The notes under the pieces are model-generated. The model saw only the letters and a list, made by a program, of their open reading frames with translations. It did no database searches and had not been told where the DNA came from. A stretch of DNA of 47,871 bases, from positions 1-47,871 of the forward strand of contig CAZNLS010000005.1 in NCBI GenBank assembly GCA_964573895.1, in the 5' to 3' direction. The stretch's first letter is position 1. Every line of letters begins with the position of its first letter. Both the position numbers and the translations under genes were made by a program. Shown here piece by piece: positions 1 to 9,157 of the stretch. This stretch comes from CAZNLS01 sp964573895. Its GTDB lineage: Bacteria > Acidobacteriota > Aminicenantia > UBA2199.

Positions 1-67
1 AGCTGAGGTAGGAATCCTTCGTCCAGTCCATGTCTGCCGTCCAGGCCCGGCCCTGGGGGCCGGGCAT
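1..67 (-). CDS. Possible 5' end of an unidentified gene running off the left edge
   Basis: An ATG at 65-67 opens a frame that stays open to the window edge (22 codons, beginning MPGPQGRAW). Its codons are strikingly GC-rich compared with the AT-rich DNA beside it. It starts 12 bases after the stop of the remnant at 80-417. Only a weak GTGAG lies upstream as a ribosome site. I do not recognise the protein. The composition jump could mean foreign DNA, a repeat, or a chimeric sequence end; real coding is not established. Confidence 0.22.
   Translation of the reverse strand, partial: MPGPQGRAWTADMDWTKDSYLS
45..65. other. GC-rich perfect inverted repeat
   Basis: The 9-base arms GCCCGGCCC (45-53) and GGGCCGGGC (57-65) pair perfectly around a 3-base loop. 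No T-tract follows on either strand, so it is not a typical intrinsic terminator, although it lies just past the end of the leu operon. It abuts the ATG of the possible edge gene. Confidence 0.4.
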
Positions 68-79
68 ATACTCACAATT

Positions 80-417
80 TTATTTTTCTCTGTTTAATAA
101 ATAACTCTCACTGTCGCATTCATAGATGAATAATTTCTGCCTTATGTGATAGAGGTATGGCTTCATATTACACTTCTCCCAGTCTCCACCATATGAAACT
201 ACATTTCCGTCGAATATAACCTGAATTGTTTTATATTTTGGAATGTATACAAGGTAAGCATTTTTAAAATCAACAAAAAATCTCTTTACTTTTTTAGCTG
301 TTGTAAGAATCTGGCGATCTTGCAGTTTTTAACGAGCCTTATATCTCTGACGATAAGATCCGGAAGTTTGCTTCCTGTTAATTTAAATCCGCGGAACTTA
401 AGATAGACAAAAATTTT
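80..417 (-). pseudogene. Frameshifted remnant or split short gene after leuB, weakly FtsQ-like
   Basis: Two open frames without an ATG near their 5' ends overlap here: 286-417 (ending FLQQLKK) and 80-328 (ending YLLNREK). Joining them by one base shift in the A6 run (290-295 on the plus strand) gives a continuous, protein-like sequence of about 110 residues with alternating hydrophobic and charged positions. The stretch around IFDGNVVSYGGDW followed by a K-x-x-L pattern faintly recalls the C-terminal beta-domain of FtsQ/DivIB, but no N-terminal part is present. The upstream frame overlaps the end of leuB. It could be a decayed gene, a sequencing indel in a homopolymer, or chance. Beyond this the stretch holds nothing I recognise. 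Confidence 0.35.
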
Positions 418-1480
418 TTATTTCTTTACAGACAAGATCACCGAATTCATCAGTTGATACCGGTTCTTTGTCAGCCTCACGGATATCTAGTGTCCTGATT
501 CCGTTATGGATCACATTCTCAACAGCGGTTTGAACTATTTTTGAAGCTCTGCTATTTTTTAACGAATATTCGAATAACATTGCCAATGATAAAATCTGAG
601 CAGTAGGATTTGCAATATTTTTACCGGCAATCCCGGGTGCGGACCCTCCTGCTGGTTCAAAAAGGTTGACTGTTTCCCCCAGGGATGCTGAGGGAAGCAT
701 CCCGAGAGATCCCAGAAGGGCTGCACTTTCATCTGAAAGAATATCACCGAAAAGGTTGGAAGTTAATATAACATCAAAATCCGACGGGTTTAGTATTAAT
801 TGCATAGCGGCATTGTCAACATACATGTGCTCTAATTTTATATCGGAAAAGTCCATTGAAACTTCAGAAACAACCTTGTTCCACAATCTGGATGACTTTA
901 AAACATTTGATTTATCAACCGAACACACCTTTTTTCTCCTGTTTGAAGCTGTTTTGAATGCGATTTCACAAATACGCTCGATTTCTTCTCTTCGGTAGAT
1001 CATGGTATCGTATCCGATTCTCTCATCCAAATTTGATGGTTCTCCAAAATAGATGCCCCCGGACAATTCTCTTATTGTAACCAGATCAATGCCTCTTTTT
1101 AAAATATTTTCTTTGAGGGGAGAAATTTTTTCCAATGAATTAAATATCTTTACCGGTCTTATATTTGCGTATAGTTTAAGTTGTTTTCTCAATTCAAGCA
1201 GACCACCCGTTTCGGGTCTTTTTTCAGGTGGAAGATTGTCCCACTTAGGGCCGCCAATGGATCCGAGCAAAACAGCATCACTACCGAGACATGTTTGGAG
1301 GGTATCTTTGGGAAGAGGAGTCCCGAATTCTTCAATTGCAGCACCTCCAATCTTTTTCTCATTTGTCTCGATATCCAATTTCATTTCAGATTTGATTGTA
1401 TTTAAAACTTTTACAGCCTGATTCATTACTTCGGGACCTATTCCGTCTCCAGGGAGTATGCATATTCTTTGTTTATTCAT
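398..1480 (-). CDS. leuB: 3-isopropylmalate dehydrogenase
   Basis: Oxidises and decarboxylates 3-isopropylmalate to 2-oxoisocaproate with NAD+; in this operon it probably also converts 3-methylmalate to 2-oxobutyrate in the citramalate route to isoleucine. About 360 residues, normal for the family. Family motifs seen: the start LPGDGIGPEV, TIRELSGGIYFGEP, DNAAMQLILNPSDFDV and NLFGDILSDE. I chose ATG 1480 rather than a start 15 codons upstream because GGAGGAG lies just before it and its ATGA overlaps the leuD stop by 4 bases. Oddity: the NAD-binding loop reads GGSAPGIAGK, with Gly where the family has a conserved Asp (GSAPDIAGK) that contacts the NAD ribose. It is the last gene of the ilv-leu operon. 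Confidence 0.96.
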   Translation of the reverse strand: MNKQRICILPGDGIGPEVMNQAVKVLNTIKSEMKLDIETNEKKIGGAAIEEFGTPLPKDTLQTCLGSDAVLLGSIGGPKWDNLPPEKRPETGGLLELRKQLKLYANIRPVKIFNSLEKISPLKENILKRGIDLVTIRELSGGIYFGEPSNLDERIGYDTMIYRREEIERICEIAFKTASNRRKKVCSVDKSNVLKSSRLWNKVVSEVSMDFSDIKLEHMYVDNAAMQLILNPSDFDVILTSNLFGDILSDESAALLGSLGMLPSASLGETVNLFEPAGGSAPGIAGKNIANPTAQILSLAMLFEYSLKNSRASKIVQTAVENVIHNGIRTLDIREADKEPVSTDEFGDLVCKEIKNFCLS

Positions 1481-1983
1481 TTTTTCTCCTCCGCATCCGT
1501 GAGTCTCACAGCATATTTGAGCCATCCCCCGGATGATACGATATCACGTAAGAACGGAGGATAGGGAGTTATGCAAAATCCTCTATTTTTGTCTTTGATA
1601 TCTACTTGACCTTTTTGAAGATCAATTACAATTATATTCCCCTCTTCAAATTCATTACTTTTTTTTAATTCAATTACCGGTAATCCTATATTTATTGAAT
1701 TTCTGAGAAATATTCTTGCAAATGAGCGGGCGATTACACATTGGATACCTGAATACTTAATGGATATGGGAGCATGCTCTCTTGAAGAACCGCAGCCGAA
1801 ATTTTCTCCGGCTACTATAATACCTCCCTCTGTTTTTTCATTTTTTGAAAAACCGGGCCTAATATCCTCCATGCAGTATCTTGCAAGTTTATTCGGATCG
1901 TGGGTTGAAAGATATCTGGCGGGTATGATCTCATCTGTATTGACGTTGTCTCCGAACCTGAATACTTTTCCTTCAATAATCAT
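1477..1983 (-). CDS. leuD: 3-isopropylmalate dehydratase small subunit
   Basis: Swivel-domain subunit that partners LeuC to isomerise 2-isopropylmalate to 3-isopropylmalate, and probably citramalate to 3-methylmalate. The 168 residues match the short HacB/LeuD2-type small subunit rather than the roughly 200-residue E. coli form. The FGDNVNTDEIIPARYL start and the GCGSSREHAPISIK substrate loop are plain. ATG 1983 overlaps the leuC stop by 4 bases and its own TGA overlaps the leuB ATG, so translation is tightly coupled on both sides. Confidence 0.95.
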   Translation of the reverse strand: MIIEGKVFRFGDNVNTDEIIPARYLSTHDPNKLARYCMEDIRPGFSKNEKTEGGIIVAGENFGCGSSREHAPISIKYSGIQCVIARSFARIFLRNSINIGLPVIELKKSNEFEEGNIIVIDLQKGQVDIKDKNRGFCITPYPPFLRDIVSSGGWLKYAVRLTDAEEKK

Positions 1984-3245
1984 TTTATGCTCCTTATCTC
2001 ATTTGGATCCGTAATGAATCCTGTCAAAGCGGATGAAGCTGCAACAGCAGGTGAACTGAGGTAGACTTCGCTATCAGTGTGCCCCATCCTTCCGACAAAA
2101 TTTCTGTTAGTTGTTGAGAGAGCTTTTTCACCCTTCCCCAGTATTCCCATATGACCACCGAGACAGGGTCCGCAGGTCGGAGTGGAAAAAACACAATCGG
2201 ATTCAAGAAATATTTCAGCTAATCCCTCTTCAATTGCCTGTTTTTGAATGGCAGGTGTTCCTGGTATGATAATGCAGCGAATATCCGGATTTACTCTGTT
2301 TCCTTTTAAGATTGATGCTGCAACTCTCAAATCCTCAATCCTTCCGTTTGTACAACTCCCGATTACGACCTGATCGATTTTGATTCTATCATTTTGCGCT
2401 TCACTGACACTCCTTGTATTTGATGGCAGACATGGATATGCAACCAGAGGTTCCAGATCACCCAGATTGATCTTTATTGAATCAACATAATCTGAGTCAG
2501 GGTCGGCATTCATCGATTCTGCAATCAAACCTCTCTCTTTCTCATATTCCAATGTTTTTTCATCGATCGGGAAAATTCCGGCTTTTGCACCCGCCTCTAC
2601 AGACATATTTGAGATGGTAAATCTGGCATCCATTGAGATCTGTTTTATCCCCTCTCCACCAAATTCCAGCACCTTGTAATTTGAACCGTTCACACCGAGC
2701 AAAGAGATTATCTTCAGGATCAAATCTTTCCCGGACGTGTATCCTTTAAATTCACCTTCTGTTTCGATAAATATCGATTCGGGGATTTTTAACCAGGCTT
2801 TTCCGGTCAGAAAGATTCCGGCTATATCTGTTGAGCCGACACCTGTCGAAAAGGAGCCCAGTGCGCCGTAAGTACAGGTATGGGAGTCTGCTCCCAATAT
2901 CAGCTCGCCTGATTTTACCAACCCTGATTCGGGCAGGAGAACATGTTCTATTCCCATCCTCCCGCCTTCGAAGAAATTGCAAATGTTTTGCGATTTGGCA
3001 AATTCCCGGACTTTCCTGATCTGTTCTGCAGATTCAATATCCTTATTCGGAGCAAAATGATCAGCTACAAATATGATCTTTTCCGGATTCTTGACTTTTT
3101 TGCCTCCGCAATTCAGGAATTCATCGATTGCCATTGGTGCCGTAATATCGTTGCTTAATGCAATGTCTACGTTGAAAAGTTCATACTTACCCCGAACTAC
3201 TCTTTTTTTTGCATTTTTTGAAAGAATTTTTTCAGTAAGTGTCAT
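1980..3245 (-). CDS. leuC: 3-isopropylmalate dehydratase large subunit (HacA-type)
   Basis: Aconitase-family [4Fe-4S] subunit that binds LeuD. At 421 residues it is the short HacA/LeuC type, not the roughly 470-residue form. Motifs seen: GADSHTCTYGALGSF with the active-site His, VVIGSCTNGRIEDL carrying the first cluster Cys, and STPTCGPCLGGHMG carrying the other two Cys. ATG 3245 overlaps the leuA stop by 4 bases. HacA-type large subunits can act on isopropylmalate, citramalate or homoaconitate; the neighbours argue for a joint leucine/citramalate role, which is inference. Confidence 0.95.
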   Translation of the reverse strand: MTLTEKILSKNAKKRVVRGKYELFNVDIALSNDITAPMAIDEFLNCGGKKVKNPEKIIFVADHFAPNKDIESAEQIRKVREFAKSQNICNFFEGGRMGIEHVLLPESGLVKSGELILGADSHTCTYGALGSFSTGVGSTDIAGIFLTGKAWLKIPESIFIETEGEFKGYTSGKDLILKIISLLGVNGSNYKVLEFGGEGIKQISMDARFTISNMSVEAGAKAGIFPIDEKTLEYEKERGLIAESMNADPDSDYVDSIKINLGDLEPLVAYPCLPSNTRSVSEAQNDRIKIDQVVIGSCTNGRIEDLRVAASILKGNRVNPDIRCIIIPGTPAIQKQAIEEGLAEIFLESDCVFSTPTCGPCLGGHMGILGKGEKALSTTNRNFVGRMGHTDSEVYLSSPAVAASSALTGFITDPNEIRSIK

Positions 3246-4816
3246 ATGATTTCCTCCGATGGCCAGTCTGAAATTCCAACTGGATGTTTTTCTGTGATTT
3301 TTCTACTTTTCATCTTCAAAATATATTCGTTAATTGCATTTAAGTAGGCAATTGCAGATGCCTCAAGTATATCTGTTGAAGTTCCCCTGCCTGTTATAAC
3401 ACTGCTTCCCAATTCAATTACGACTTTTACATGGCCTTGTGCATCGGTCCCGGAACCAATAGCCTGTATTGTATATTCTTTAAGTTCGGGATATATTCCG
3501 GCTGCTTCTGATAATGCTCCGAAGAGTGCATCTATTGGACCATTACCGGTGACAGAAGAAATATACTCTTTCTCATCTCTTTTCAATTTCAAGGTGCATG
3601 AGGGAATTACTCCCATACCGGTGCAGGAATAAAAATTCTCGAGTTTAAATCCTAAATTTATTCGACCTGAATCCTTTGGCAGAATTTCGAGGATCTCCCT
3701 GTCATAAACTTCTTTCTTTTTATCTGCAAGTGACATGAATTTTTGAAAAACTTTGTCAAATTCTTTTTTGCTCAATTTGATGTTGTAATCCAGGAGTTTT
3801 TCTCTGAAGGAATTTTTCCCGGAATGTCTCCCCATTACCAGGGATTCGGAGTTTCTTCCAATTTTCTGAGGATCCATTATTTCATAAGTTTCCCTTTTTG
3901 AAAGTATTCCATGCTGATGGATCCCTGCTTCATGAAGAAATGCATTATCTCCGATTATCGGTTTATTTCTGGGTATAAGCAGGCCGGTAATATTTTGCAG
4001 AAGAGAGGATGTTTTGTAGATGGCAGTGGTATTTATTCCGGAATCGAAATTGAAAATATCCTGTCTCACTTTAAGGCTCATTACAAATTCTTCCAAAGAA
4101 CAATTTCCCGCTCGTTCTCCTATCCCGTTTACGGTTACTTCTACCTGGGTAGCCCCGGCTTTTACAGCTTCCAAAGAGTTTGCTACGGCCAGTCCAAGAT
4201 CATTATGACAATGAACGGAAAGGTCACGCTCATTAAATTCTGAAAAATTTGTCTTAATTTCATTAATTAAATCGAAAAATTCTCCGGGAACAGAATATCC
4301 GACAGTATCAGGAATATTTATTGTTGTTGCTCCGTTTTGTAATGCGGTCTCAATAACTTCAAATAAAAATTTTTTATCAGTTCTTGTTGCGTCTTCCGCA
4401 GAGAACTCGATTTCCTTAAAAAATTTACCTGCATACTGAAGACTTTTTTTAATTGATGCTAAGATGTCTTTTTTCTCCATTTTGAGTTTATGTCTTCTGT
4501 GAACCTGGGAAGTTGCGATGAAAAGGTGAAGCATCCTTTTGTTTGCTGGTTTCAATGCGTCAAATGCAGTATCGATATCGGATTTTACACATCTTGACAG
4601 AGCTACTACGGTTGAATTATTTATTACTTCACTGATTTTGTTTACTGCATCAAACTGCAGTTCCGAGGATACCGGAAATCCCGCTTCAATTCTGTCTACT
4701 CCCAGATTTTCAAGTGCTACTGCCATTTTAACCTTCTGGTCAGGCGACATCGATGCTCCCGGAGATTGTTCCCCGTCTCTCAAAGTTGTGTCGAAAATTT
4801 TAATTTGACTTTTCAT
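3242..4816 (-). CDS. leuA: 2-isopropylmalate synthase
   Basis: Condenses acetyl-CoA with 2-oxoisovalerate, the first step to leucine. The 524 residues comprise an N-terminal HMGL-like TIM barrel (TTLRDGEQSPG at the start; metal-binding VHCHNDLGLA), a linker, and a C-terminal LeuA allosteric domain (about 390-510) ending in the ITGRGTSTDILEAS region that mediates leucine feedback in the family. A clear AGGAGG ribosome site precedes ATG 4816. It overlaps the cimA 3' end by 17 bases. The paralogue upstream is cimA; this copy has the canonical LeuA DGEQSPG motif. Confidence 0.95.
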   Translation of the reverse strand: MKSQIKIFDTTLRDGEQSPGASMSPDQKVKMAVALENLGVDRIEAGFPVSSELQFDAVNKISEVINNSTVVALSRCVKSDIDTAFDALKPANKRMLHLFIATSQVHRRHKLKMEKKDILASIKKSLQYAGKFFKEIEFSAEDATRTDKKFLFEVIETALQNGATTINIPDTVGYSVPGEFFDLINEIKTNFSEFNERDLSVHCHNDLGLAVANSLEAVKAGATQVEVTVNGIGERAGNCSLEEFVMSLKVRQDIFNFDSGINTTAIYKTSSLLQNITGLLIPRNKPIIGDNAFLHEAGIHQHGILSKRETYEIMDPQKIGRNSESLVMGRHSGKNSFREKLLDYNIKLSKKEFDKVFQKFMSLADKKKEVYDREILEILPKDSGRINLGFKLENFYSCTGMGVIPSCTLKLKRDEKEYISSVTGNGPIDALFGALSEAAGIYPELKEYTIQAIGSGTDAQGHVKVVIELGSSVITGRGTSTDILEASAIAYLNAINEYILKMKSRKITEKHPVGISDWPSEEII

Positions 4817-6473
4817 GTTTCCTCCTTTTTATTGAATCTTTTGCGATTTTTATTTGAGAATATTTCCTGAATATCTCATCTTCGTCTTTTAATAGTTTGT
4901 AGATAAGCGAATCCCTCAATGCCTGCCAGGAAGCATCGATAATACTTCCTGAAACACCAACCGTACTCCATGTAGATTTGCTGTCTTTTGAATGAATTAA
5001 TACCCGTGTAGAAGATGCGGTTCCGGACCCTTCATCAATTATTCTTACCTTATAATCGACAAGTTTCACCTCCTTTAATCTCGGGTAAAATTTCTCGAGA
5101 ACTTTTCTGAGTGCATTATCGATTGCCTCGACCGGTCCTTTCCCGTCAGCGGATGTATGTTCAACCGGGTCAGCTATTCCGTGAAATCTTTGAATATCCT
5201 TAGGTATTTCTGCTTTGATCGTAGCTTCAGAGTGTGAGCAACCCTCTTTTTCCGCCCATGTTATCACCCGGTATCCTTTCAGAATGAAATATTTTCTTAA
5301 TATTTTCATATTTTCTCTGCATAATAATTCGAAGGATGCATCAGCTCCCTCGAAGCTGTATCCGGAAGACTCAAGCTCTTTGACTTTTTTTAAAATAGTT
5401 CTTATGATCTTTTCGTCTGAAACCTGTTTTAACCCAAGATCTCTCATCTTTTTTATTATGTTGCTTTTACCGGAAAGTTCGGATACGCTGACGGATCTTT
5501 TATTTCCCACAGTTTGGGGAGATATGTGCTCATAGGTATTGTTGTCCTTCAACACTGCCGATACGTGAATTCCTCCCTTATGAAAAAATGCTGAGTCTCC
5601 TACAAAAGGAAAATTGTAATTGTGAAATTTGTTTGACAACTCTGAAACGGTTCGCGATGTATTTGTTAAAATTGTTAAATTATTTTCAGGAATGGAATTG
5701 ATTTTTTTCTTTAAGGAGAGGATGGGAATTATGCTGCACAAATTTGCATTGCCGCATCTTTCACCTAATCCGTTGATTGTTCCCTGAATTAAGTCGGCCC
5801 CCAAATTTACTGCAGTCAGGCTGTTTGAAACAGCAAGATCCGAATCATTATGCGCATGAATGCCGAATGGGATCGACAGATTTTTTTTAACCGATTTTAT
5901 TATCTTTTCAATATCTTCGGTAAGTGTTCCGCCGTTAGTATCGCACAAGGATATTGAATCTGCTCCTGCTTCTTCGGCTCTTCTGATTGTTTTAATGGCG
6001 TATTCGGGGTTATTTTTATAACCGTCAAAAAAATGTTCGGCATCAAAAATAAGCTCATTGCAGCGTGCCTTGAGGAATTCTATCGATTCGGAGATCATAT
6101 CCAGATTTTCCCGGTAGCTGCATTCCAGTGATTTTTCCACATGCAAATCCCAGCTTTTTCCAAAGATAGTTATCACCGGAGTTTCCGCTTTCAGCAGTTC
6201 ATTTAACATTGTATCTCTTGATGCATCTAAGTTTTTTCTTCGAGTTGAACCGAAAGCTGAAATTTTAGAGTTTTTAAGTCTAACTTTTTTTATTTTTTTG
6301 AAATAGCAGATATCTTTCGGATTTGAGCCGGGCCATCCGCTTTCGATATAATGCACTCCAAGCAAATCGAGCAATTTAGTTATCCTGATTTTATCCTCAA
6401 CTGAAAAAGAGACTCCAGCGGTCTGAGCACCATCTCTAAGTGTTGTGTCATAAATTTTTATTTTTTTTTCCAT
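4800..6473 (-). CDS. cimA: (R)-citramalate synthase
   Basis: Condenses pyruvate with acetyl-CoA to citramalate, opening the threonine-independent route to isoleucine. It is an HMGL-like barrel paralogous to LeuA, but begins YDTTLRDGAQTAGVSFS (DGAQ rather than DGEQ) and has the ESGWPGSNPKD segment typical of CimA. HAHNDSDLAVSN holds the metal-binding His residues; the C-terminal third is a LeuA-type regulatory domain. 557 residues, at the long end of the family. Its start overlaps the ilvD 3' end by 26 bases behind a GGGGGAT ribosome site. No ilvA-like gene occurs in the operon, which fits the citramalate route. Homocitrate-type activity is possible but less likely. Confidence 0.92.
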   Translation of the reverse strand: MEKKIKIYDTTLRDGAQTAGVSFSVEDKIRITKLLDLLGVHYIESGWPGSNPKDICYFKKIKKVRLKNSKISAFGSTRRKNLDASRDTMLNELLKAETPVITIFGKSWDLHVEKSLECSYRENLDMISESIEFLKARCNELIFDAEHFFDGYKNNPEYAIKTIRRAEEAGADSISLCDTNGGTLTEDIEKIIKSVKKNLSIPFGIHAHNDSDLAVSNSLTAVNLGADLIQGTINGLGERCGNANLCSIIPILSLKKKINSIPENNLTILTNTSRTVSELSNKFHNYNFPFVGDSAFFHKGGIHVSAVLKDNNTYEHISPQTVGNKRSVSVSELSGKSNIIKKMRDLGLKQVSDEKIIRTILKKVKELESSGYSFEGADASFELLCRENMKILRKYFILKGYRVITWAEKEGCSHSEATIKAEIPKDIQRFHGIADPVEHTSADGKGPVEAIDNALRKVLEKFYPRLKEVKLVDYKVRIIDEGSGTASSTRVLIHSKDSKSTWSTVGVSGSIIDASWQALRDSLIYKLLKDEDEIFRKYSQIKIAKDSIKRRKHEKSN

Positions 6474-8133
6474 TCATCCCCCCAGTTAAAAAAATTACAT
6501 TATTGTTGATTTTTCCCGGGTATTTATCGAAAAACTTCGATTTTTTTGTTGTGTTTTTCATTATTCTGTTATTTCTTCTTCTGTTGATCGCCTCCTTTGG
6601 AATCATCAGGTTTAATTCCCTGTTTTTTAAACTGAATTTAATAGGATCACCGGTATTTACAAGGGATATCAATCCTCCCTCCGCCGCTTCAGGTGAAATA
6701 TGCCCGATAACTGCTCCTGTTGATCCTCCTGAAAATCTTCCGTCAGTTATCAAAATAACATCTGAAAGTAGTCCTGTTCCGGAAAGTGCTGAAGTGGGGG
6801 ATAGCATCTCCCTCATCCCCGGTCCTCCAACCGGTCCCTCATTTCTTATGACGATTACATCTCCCTTTTCTATTTTTCCTTTTAAAATTGCCTCTGTTGC
6901 CGATTCTTCATCCTCGAAAACTTTAGACGGTCCCGTGTGTTCTTTTAATTCCCTGGGAATACCTTTTCTTTTTACTACTGATCCGGATTCAGCGAGATTC
7001 CCATATATAATTGCCAGTCCGCCTTCTGTGTCAACAGGGTCATTGATCGGTTTTATTACCTCTTCATCTTCTATTGTTATATCCTTGATGAGTTTACCTA
7101 TCGGTTGGTTGACAATGGTTTTTGCTCCGGGATTCAGTAAGCGCAGGTCAAAGAGTCTTTTTAAAACGGCATATATTCCGCCTGCCCTGTTGAGGTCTTC
7201 CATATGATGGACACCCACGGGAGAAAGAGCACATAATTGAGGAGTCTTTTCTGCCAGAGAATCGAAACTGTCGAGATTAAGATTTATCCCGAATTCTTCA
7301 GCAATTGCTGTAAGATGAAGCACCGCGTTTGTAGAACCACCTAAAGAAAGGTCTAAAAGGATAGCGTTATAAAATGATCTCTCGTCGACTATATCTCTCG
7401 GTTTAATATTCTCAGATACCAATGCCATTAAAGTACGGCCTGTCTCTTTTGCCAACCTGATCCTTGCCGAGTTAACCGCAGGGATTGTCCCGTTTCCTTT
7501 TAATGCGACTCCGAGTGCTTCGGAAATTGAGTTCATTGTATTCGCAGTAAATAATCCTGCACATGATCCGGCACCCGGGCATGCACAATTTTCAAGTTCA
7601 GATAATTCTGAAATTGTAATTTCACCCCTGCTGTGTTTTCCTACTGCTTCAAATGCTGTTACAAGATCACATGATTTACCTCTGAATGAGCCGGTAAGCA
7701 TCGGTCCCCCGCTAATAATTACAGATGGAATATTGAGTCTCCCCATTGCCATAAGCATTGCAGGAGTGATCTTGTCACAATTTGATATGAAAGCTAATCC
7801 GTCAAAAGGAGTGGCATTTGCAACGATCTCAATTGAATCTGCAATAAGATCCCGTGAAGGGAGAGAATATTTCATTCCGTTGTGTCCCATGGCGAGGCCA
7901 TCACAGATCCCGATAGTAGAAAACTTAAGAGGTGTCCCTCCGGCCGAATAAACTCCCGCTTTGACTGCTTCTTCGATTTTTTCAAGGTGCATGTGTCCGG
8001 GTATAATCTCGTTTGCCGATGAACAAATTCCGATTAACGGTTTAGCTATCTCATCATCAGTAAGACCCAAAGCTTTCAAAAGGGATCTGTGTGGTGCACG
8101 GTCAGCACCCTTTTTTATTTTATCACTCCTCAT
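6448..8133 (-). CDS. ilvD: Dihydroxy-acid dehydratase
   Basis: Dehydrates 2,3-dihydroxyisovalerate and 2,3-dihydroxy-3-methylvalerate to the 2-oxo acids of valine and isoleucine. It starts MRSDKIKKGADRAPHRSLL as in the B. subtilis-type enzymes. Iron-sulfur Cys lie in SNCDKITPAMLMA and CACPGAGSCAGLFTANTMN, and the C-terminal GRFSGGSTGAVIGHISPEA loop is present. About 561 residues. ATG 8133 is preferred over an in-frame GTG at 8142; both overlap the ilvC 3' end. A long antisense open frame over the 3' half is a shadow. Confidence 0.96.
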   Translation of the reverse strand: MRSDKIKKGADRAPHRSLLKALGLTDDEIAKPLIGICSSANEIIPGHMHLEKIEEAVKAGVYSAGGTPLKFSTIGICDGLAMGHNGMKYSLPSRDLIADSIEIVANATPFDGLAFISNCDKITPAMLMAMGRLNIPSVIISGGPMLTGSFRGKSCDLVTAFEAVGKHSRGEITISELSELENCACPGAGSCAGLFTANTMNSISEALGVALKGNGTIPAVNSARIRLAKETGRTLMALVSENIKPRDIVDERSFYNAILLDLSLGGSTNAVLHLTAIAEEFGINLNLDSFDSLAEKTPQLCALSPVGVHHMEDLNRAGGIYAVLKRLFDLRLLNPGAKTIVNQPIGKLIKDITIEDEEVIKPINDPVDTEGGLAIIYGNLAESGSVVKRKGIPRELKEHTGPSKVFEDEESATEAILKGKIEKGDVIVIRNEGPVGGPGMREMLSPTSALSGTGLLSDVILITDGRFSGGSTGAVIGHISPEAAEGGLISLVNTGDPIKFSLKNRELNLMIPKEAINRRRNNRIMKNTTKKSKFFDKYPGKINNNVIFLTGGMNGKKNKNL

Positions 8134-9142
8134 TTTTTTCACCTTGTTTATTTGTAGAAAGCCAGGGCATCATTTTTCTGATTAAACGGCCCGTTTTCTC
8201 TACCTGAGAATTTTTCATTCTGTTTCTAGCCGAATTCAATACCGGACGACCACAAAAGTTTTCATTTATCCATTCCTTTGCAAATTTACCTTCCCGGATG
8301 TCATTTAGTATCTCTTTCATCTTTTTTCTTGTCTCACTTGTTATCAACTTTTTCTGAGTTATATAATCTCCATATTCCGCTGTATTGCTGATGGAATATC
8401 GCATAAGATTGAATCCGCCCTCATAGATCAGATCAATAATCAGCTTCATTTCATTTATACATTCGAAATATGCCATTTCCGGTTGATAACCGGCTTCTAC
8501 AAGTGTCTCAAATCCGGCTGACATTAATGAAGTCACTCCTCCGCACAAGATTGCCTGTTCGCCGAAAAGATCTGTTTCGGTTTCTTCTTCAAAGGTTGTT
8601 TTGAATACTCCGGCCCGGGTGGAACCGATACCGTGAGCATAAGCAAGGGCTGTTTTTTCAGCATTTCCGGAGTAATCTCTATGTACAGCTATTAAAGCCG
8701 GAACGCCGCGTCCTTTTTGAAATTCCCGTCTAACCATATGCCCGGGACCTTTCGGTGCAACCATTACAACATCGATGCCTTCCGGGGTGATCACCTGAGA
8801 GTAGTGTGTAGAAAATCCGTGGGCAAACATAAGCGTTTTTCCCTCTTTCAGATCGGGAACGATCTCCTTATCAAATACGGATTTGTGATCTTCATCGGGG
8901 ATCAATAGCATTATAATTTCACACTGTTTTACAGCTTCGGGGATCGTAAGAACGTTCAATCCGTAATTTTTAGCCTTTTCCCGGTTCCTGCTATTTCTTC
9001 TTAATGCAACAGAAACTTCGACACCACTCTCCTTCAGGTTCAAAGCATGAGCGTGCCCCTGGCTTCCGAACCCGATAATTGCAATCTTTTTTCCTGCAAG
9101 AATTGAAAATTCCGCATCTTTTTCTTTGAATATTTTTCCCAT
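8123..9142 (-). CDS. ilvC: Ketol-acid reductoisomerase (class I)
   Basis: Converts acetolactate and acetohydroxybutyrate to dihydroxy acids with NAD(P)H. The 339 residues fit the short class I enzyme. Rossmann motif IGFGSQGHAHALNL near residues 23-36, then a coenzyme-selecting loop RRNSRNREKA with several Arg/Ser, which favours NADPH by family knowledge. AHGFSTHYSQV holds the catalytic His, and DLFGEQAILCGG the metal ligands. A strong AAGGAG site precedes ATG 9142. The gene lies 15 bases after ilvN and overlaps ilvD. Confidence 0.97.
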   Translation of the reverse strand: MGKIFKEKDAEFSILAGKKIAIIGFGSQGHAHALNLKESGVEVSVALRRNSRNREKAKNYGLNVLTIPEAVKQCEIIMLLIPDEDHKSVFDKEIVPDLKEGKTLMFAHGFSTHYSQVITPEGIDVVMVAPKGPGHMVRREFQKGRGVPALIAVHRDYSGNAEKTALAYAHGIGSTRAGVFKTTFEEETETDLFGEQAILCGGVTSLMSAGFETLVEAGYQPEMAYFECINEMKLIIDLIYEGGFNLMRYSISNTAEYGDYITQKKLITSETRKKMKEILNDIREGKFAKEWINENFCGRPVLNSARNRMKNSQVEKTGRLIRKMMPWLSTNKQGEKNEE

Positions 9143-9157
9143 TTTATCTCCTTATAT

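Noticed and set aside
6440..7207. 255-codon open frame on the plus strand
   Set aside because: It lies wholly opposite the clear ilvD and cimA 5' genes, has no family features, and has low-complexity Ser/Phe/Pro composition typical of an antisense shadow.
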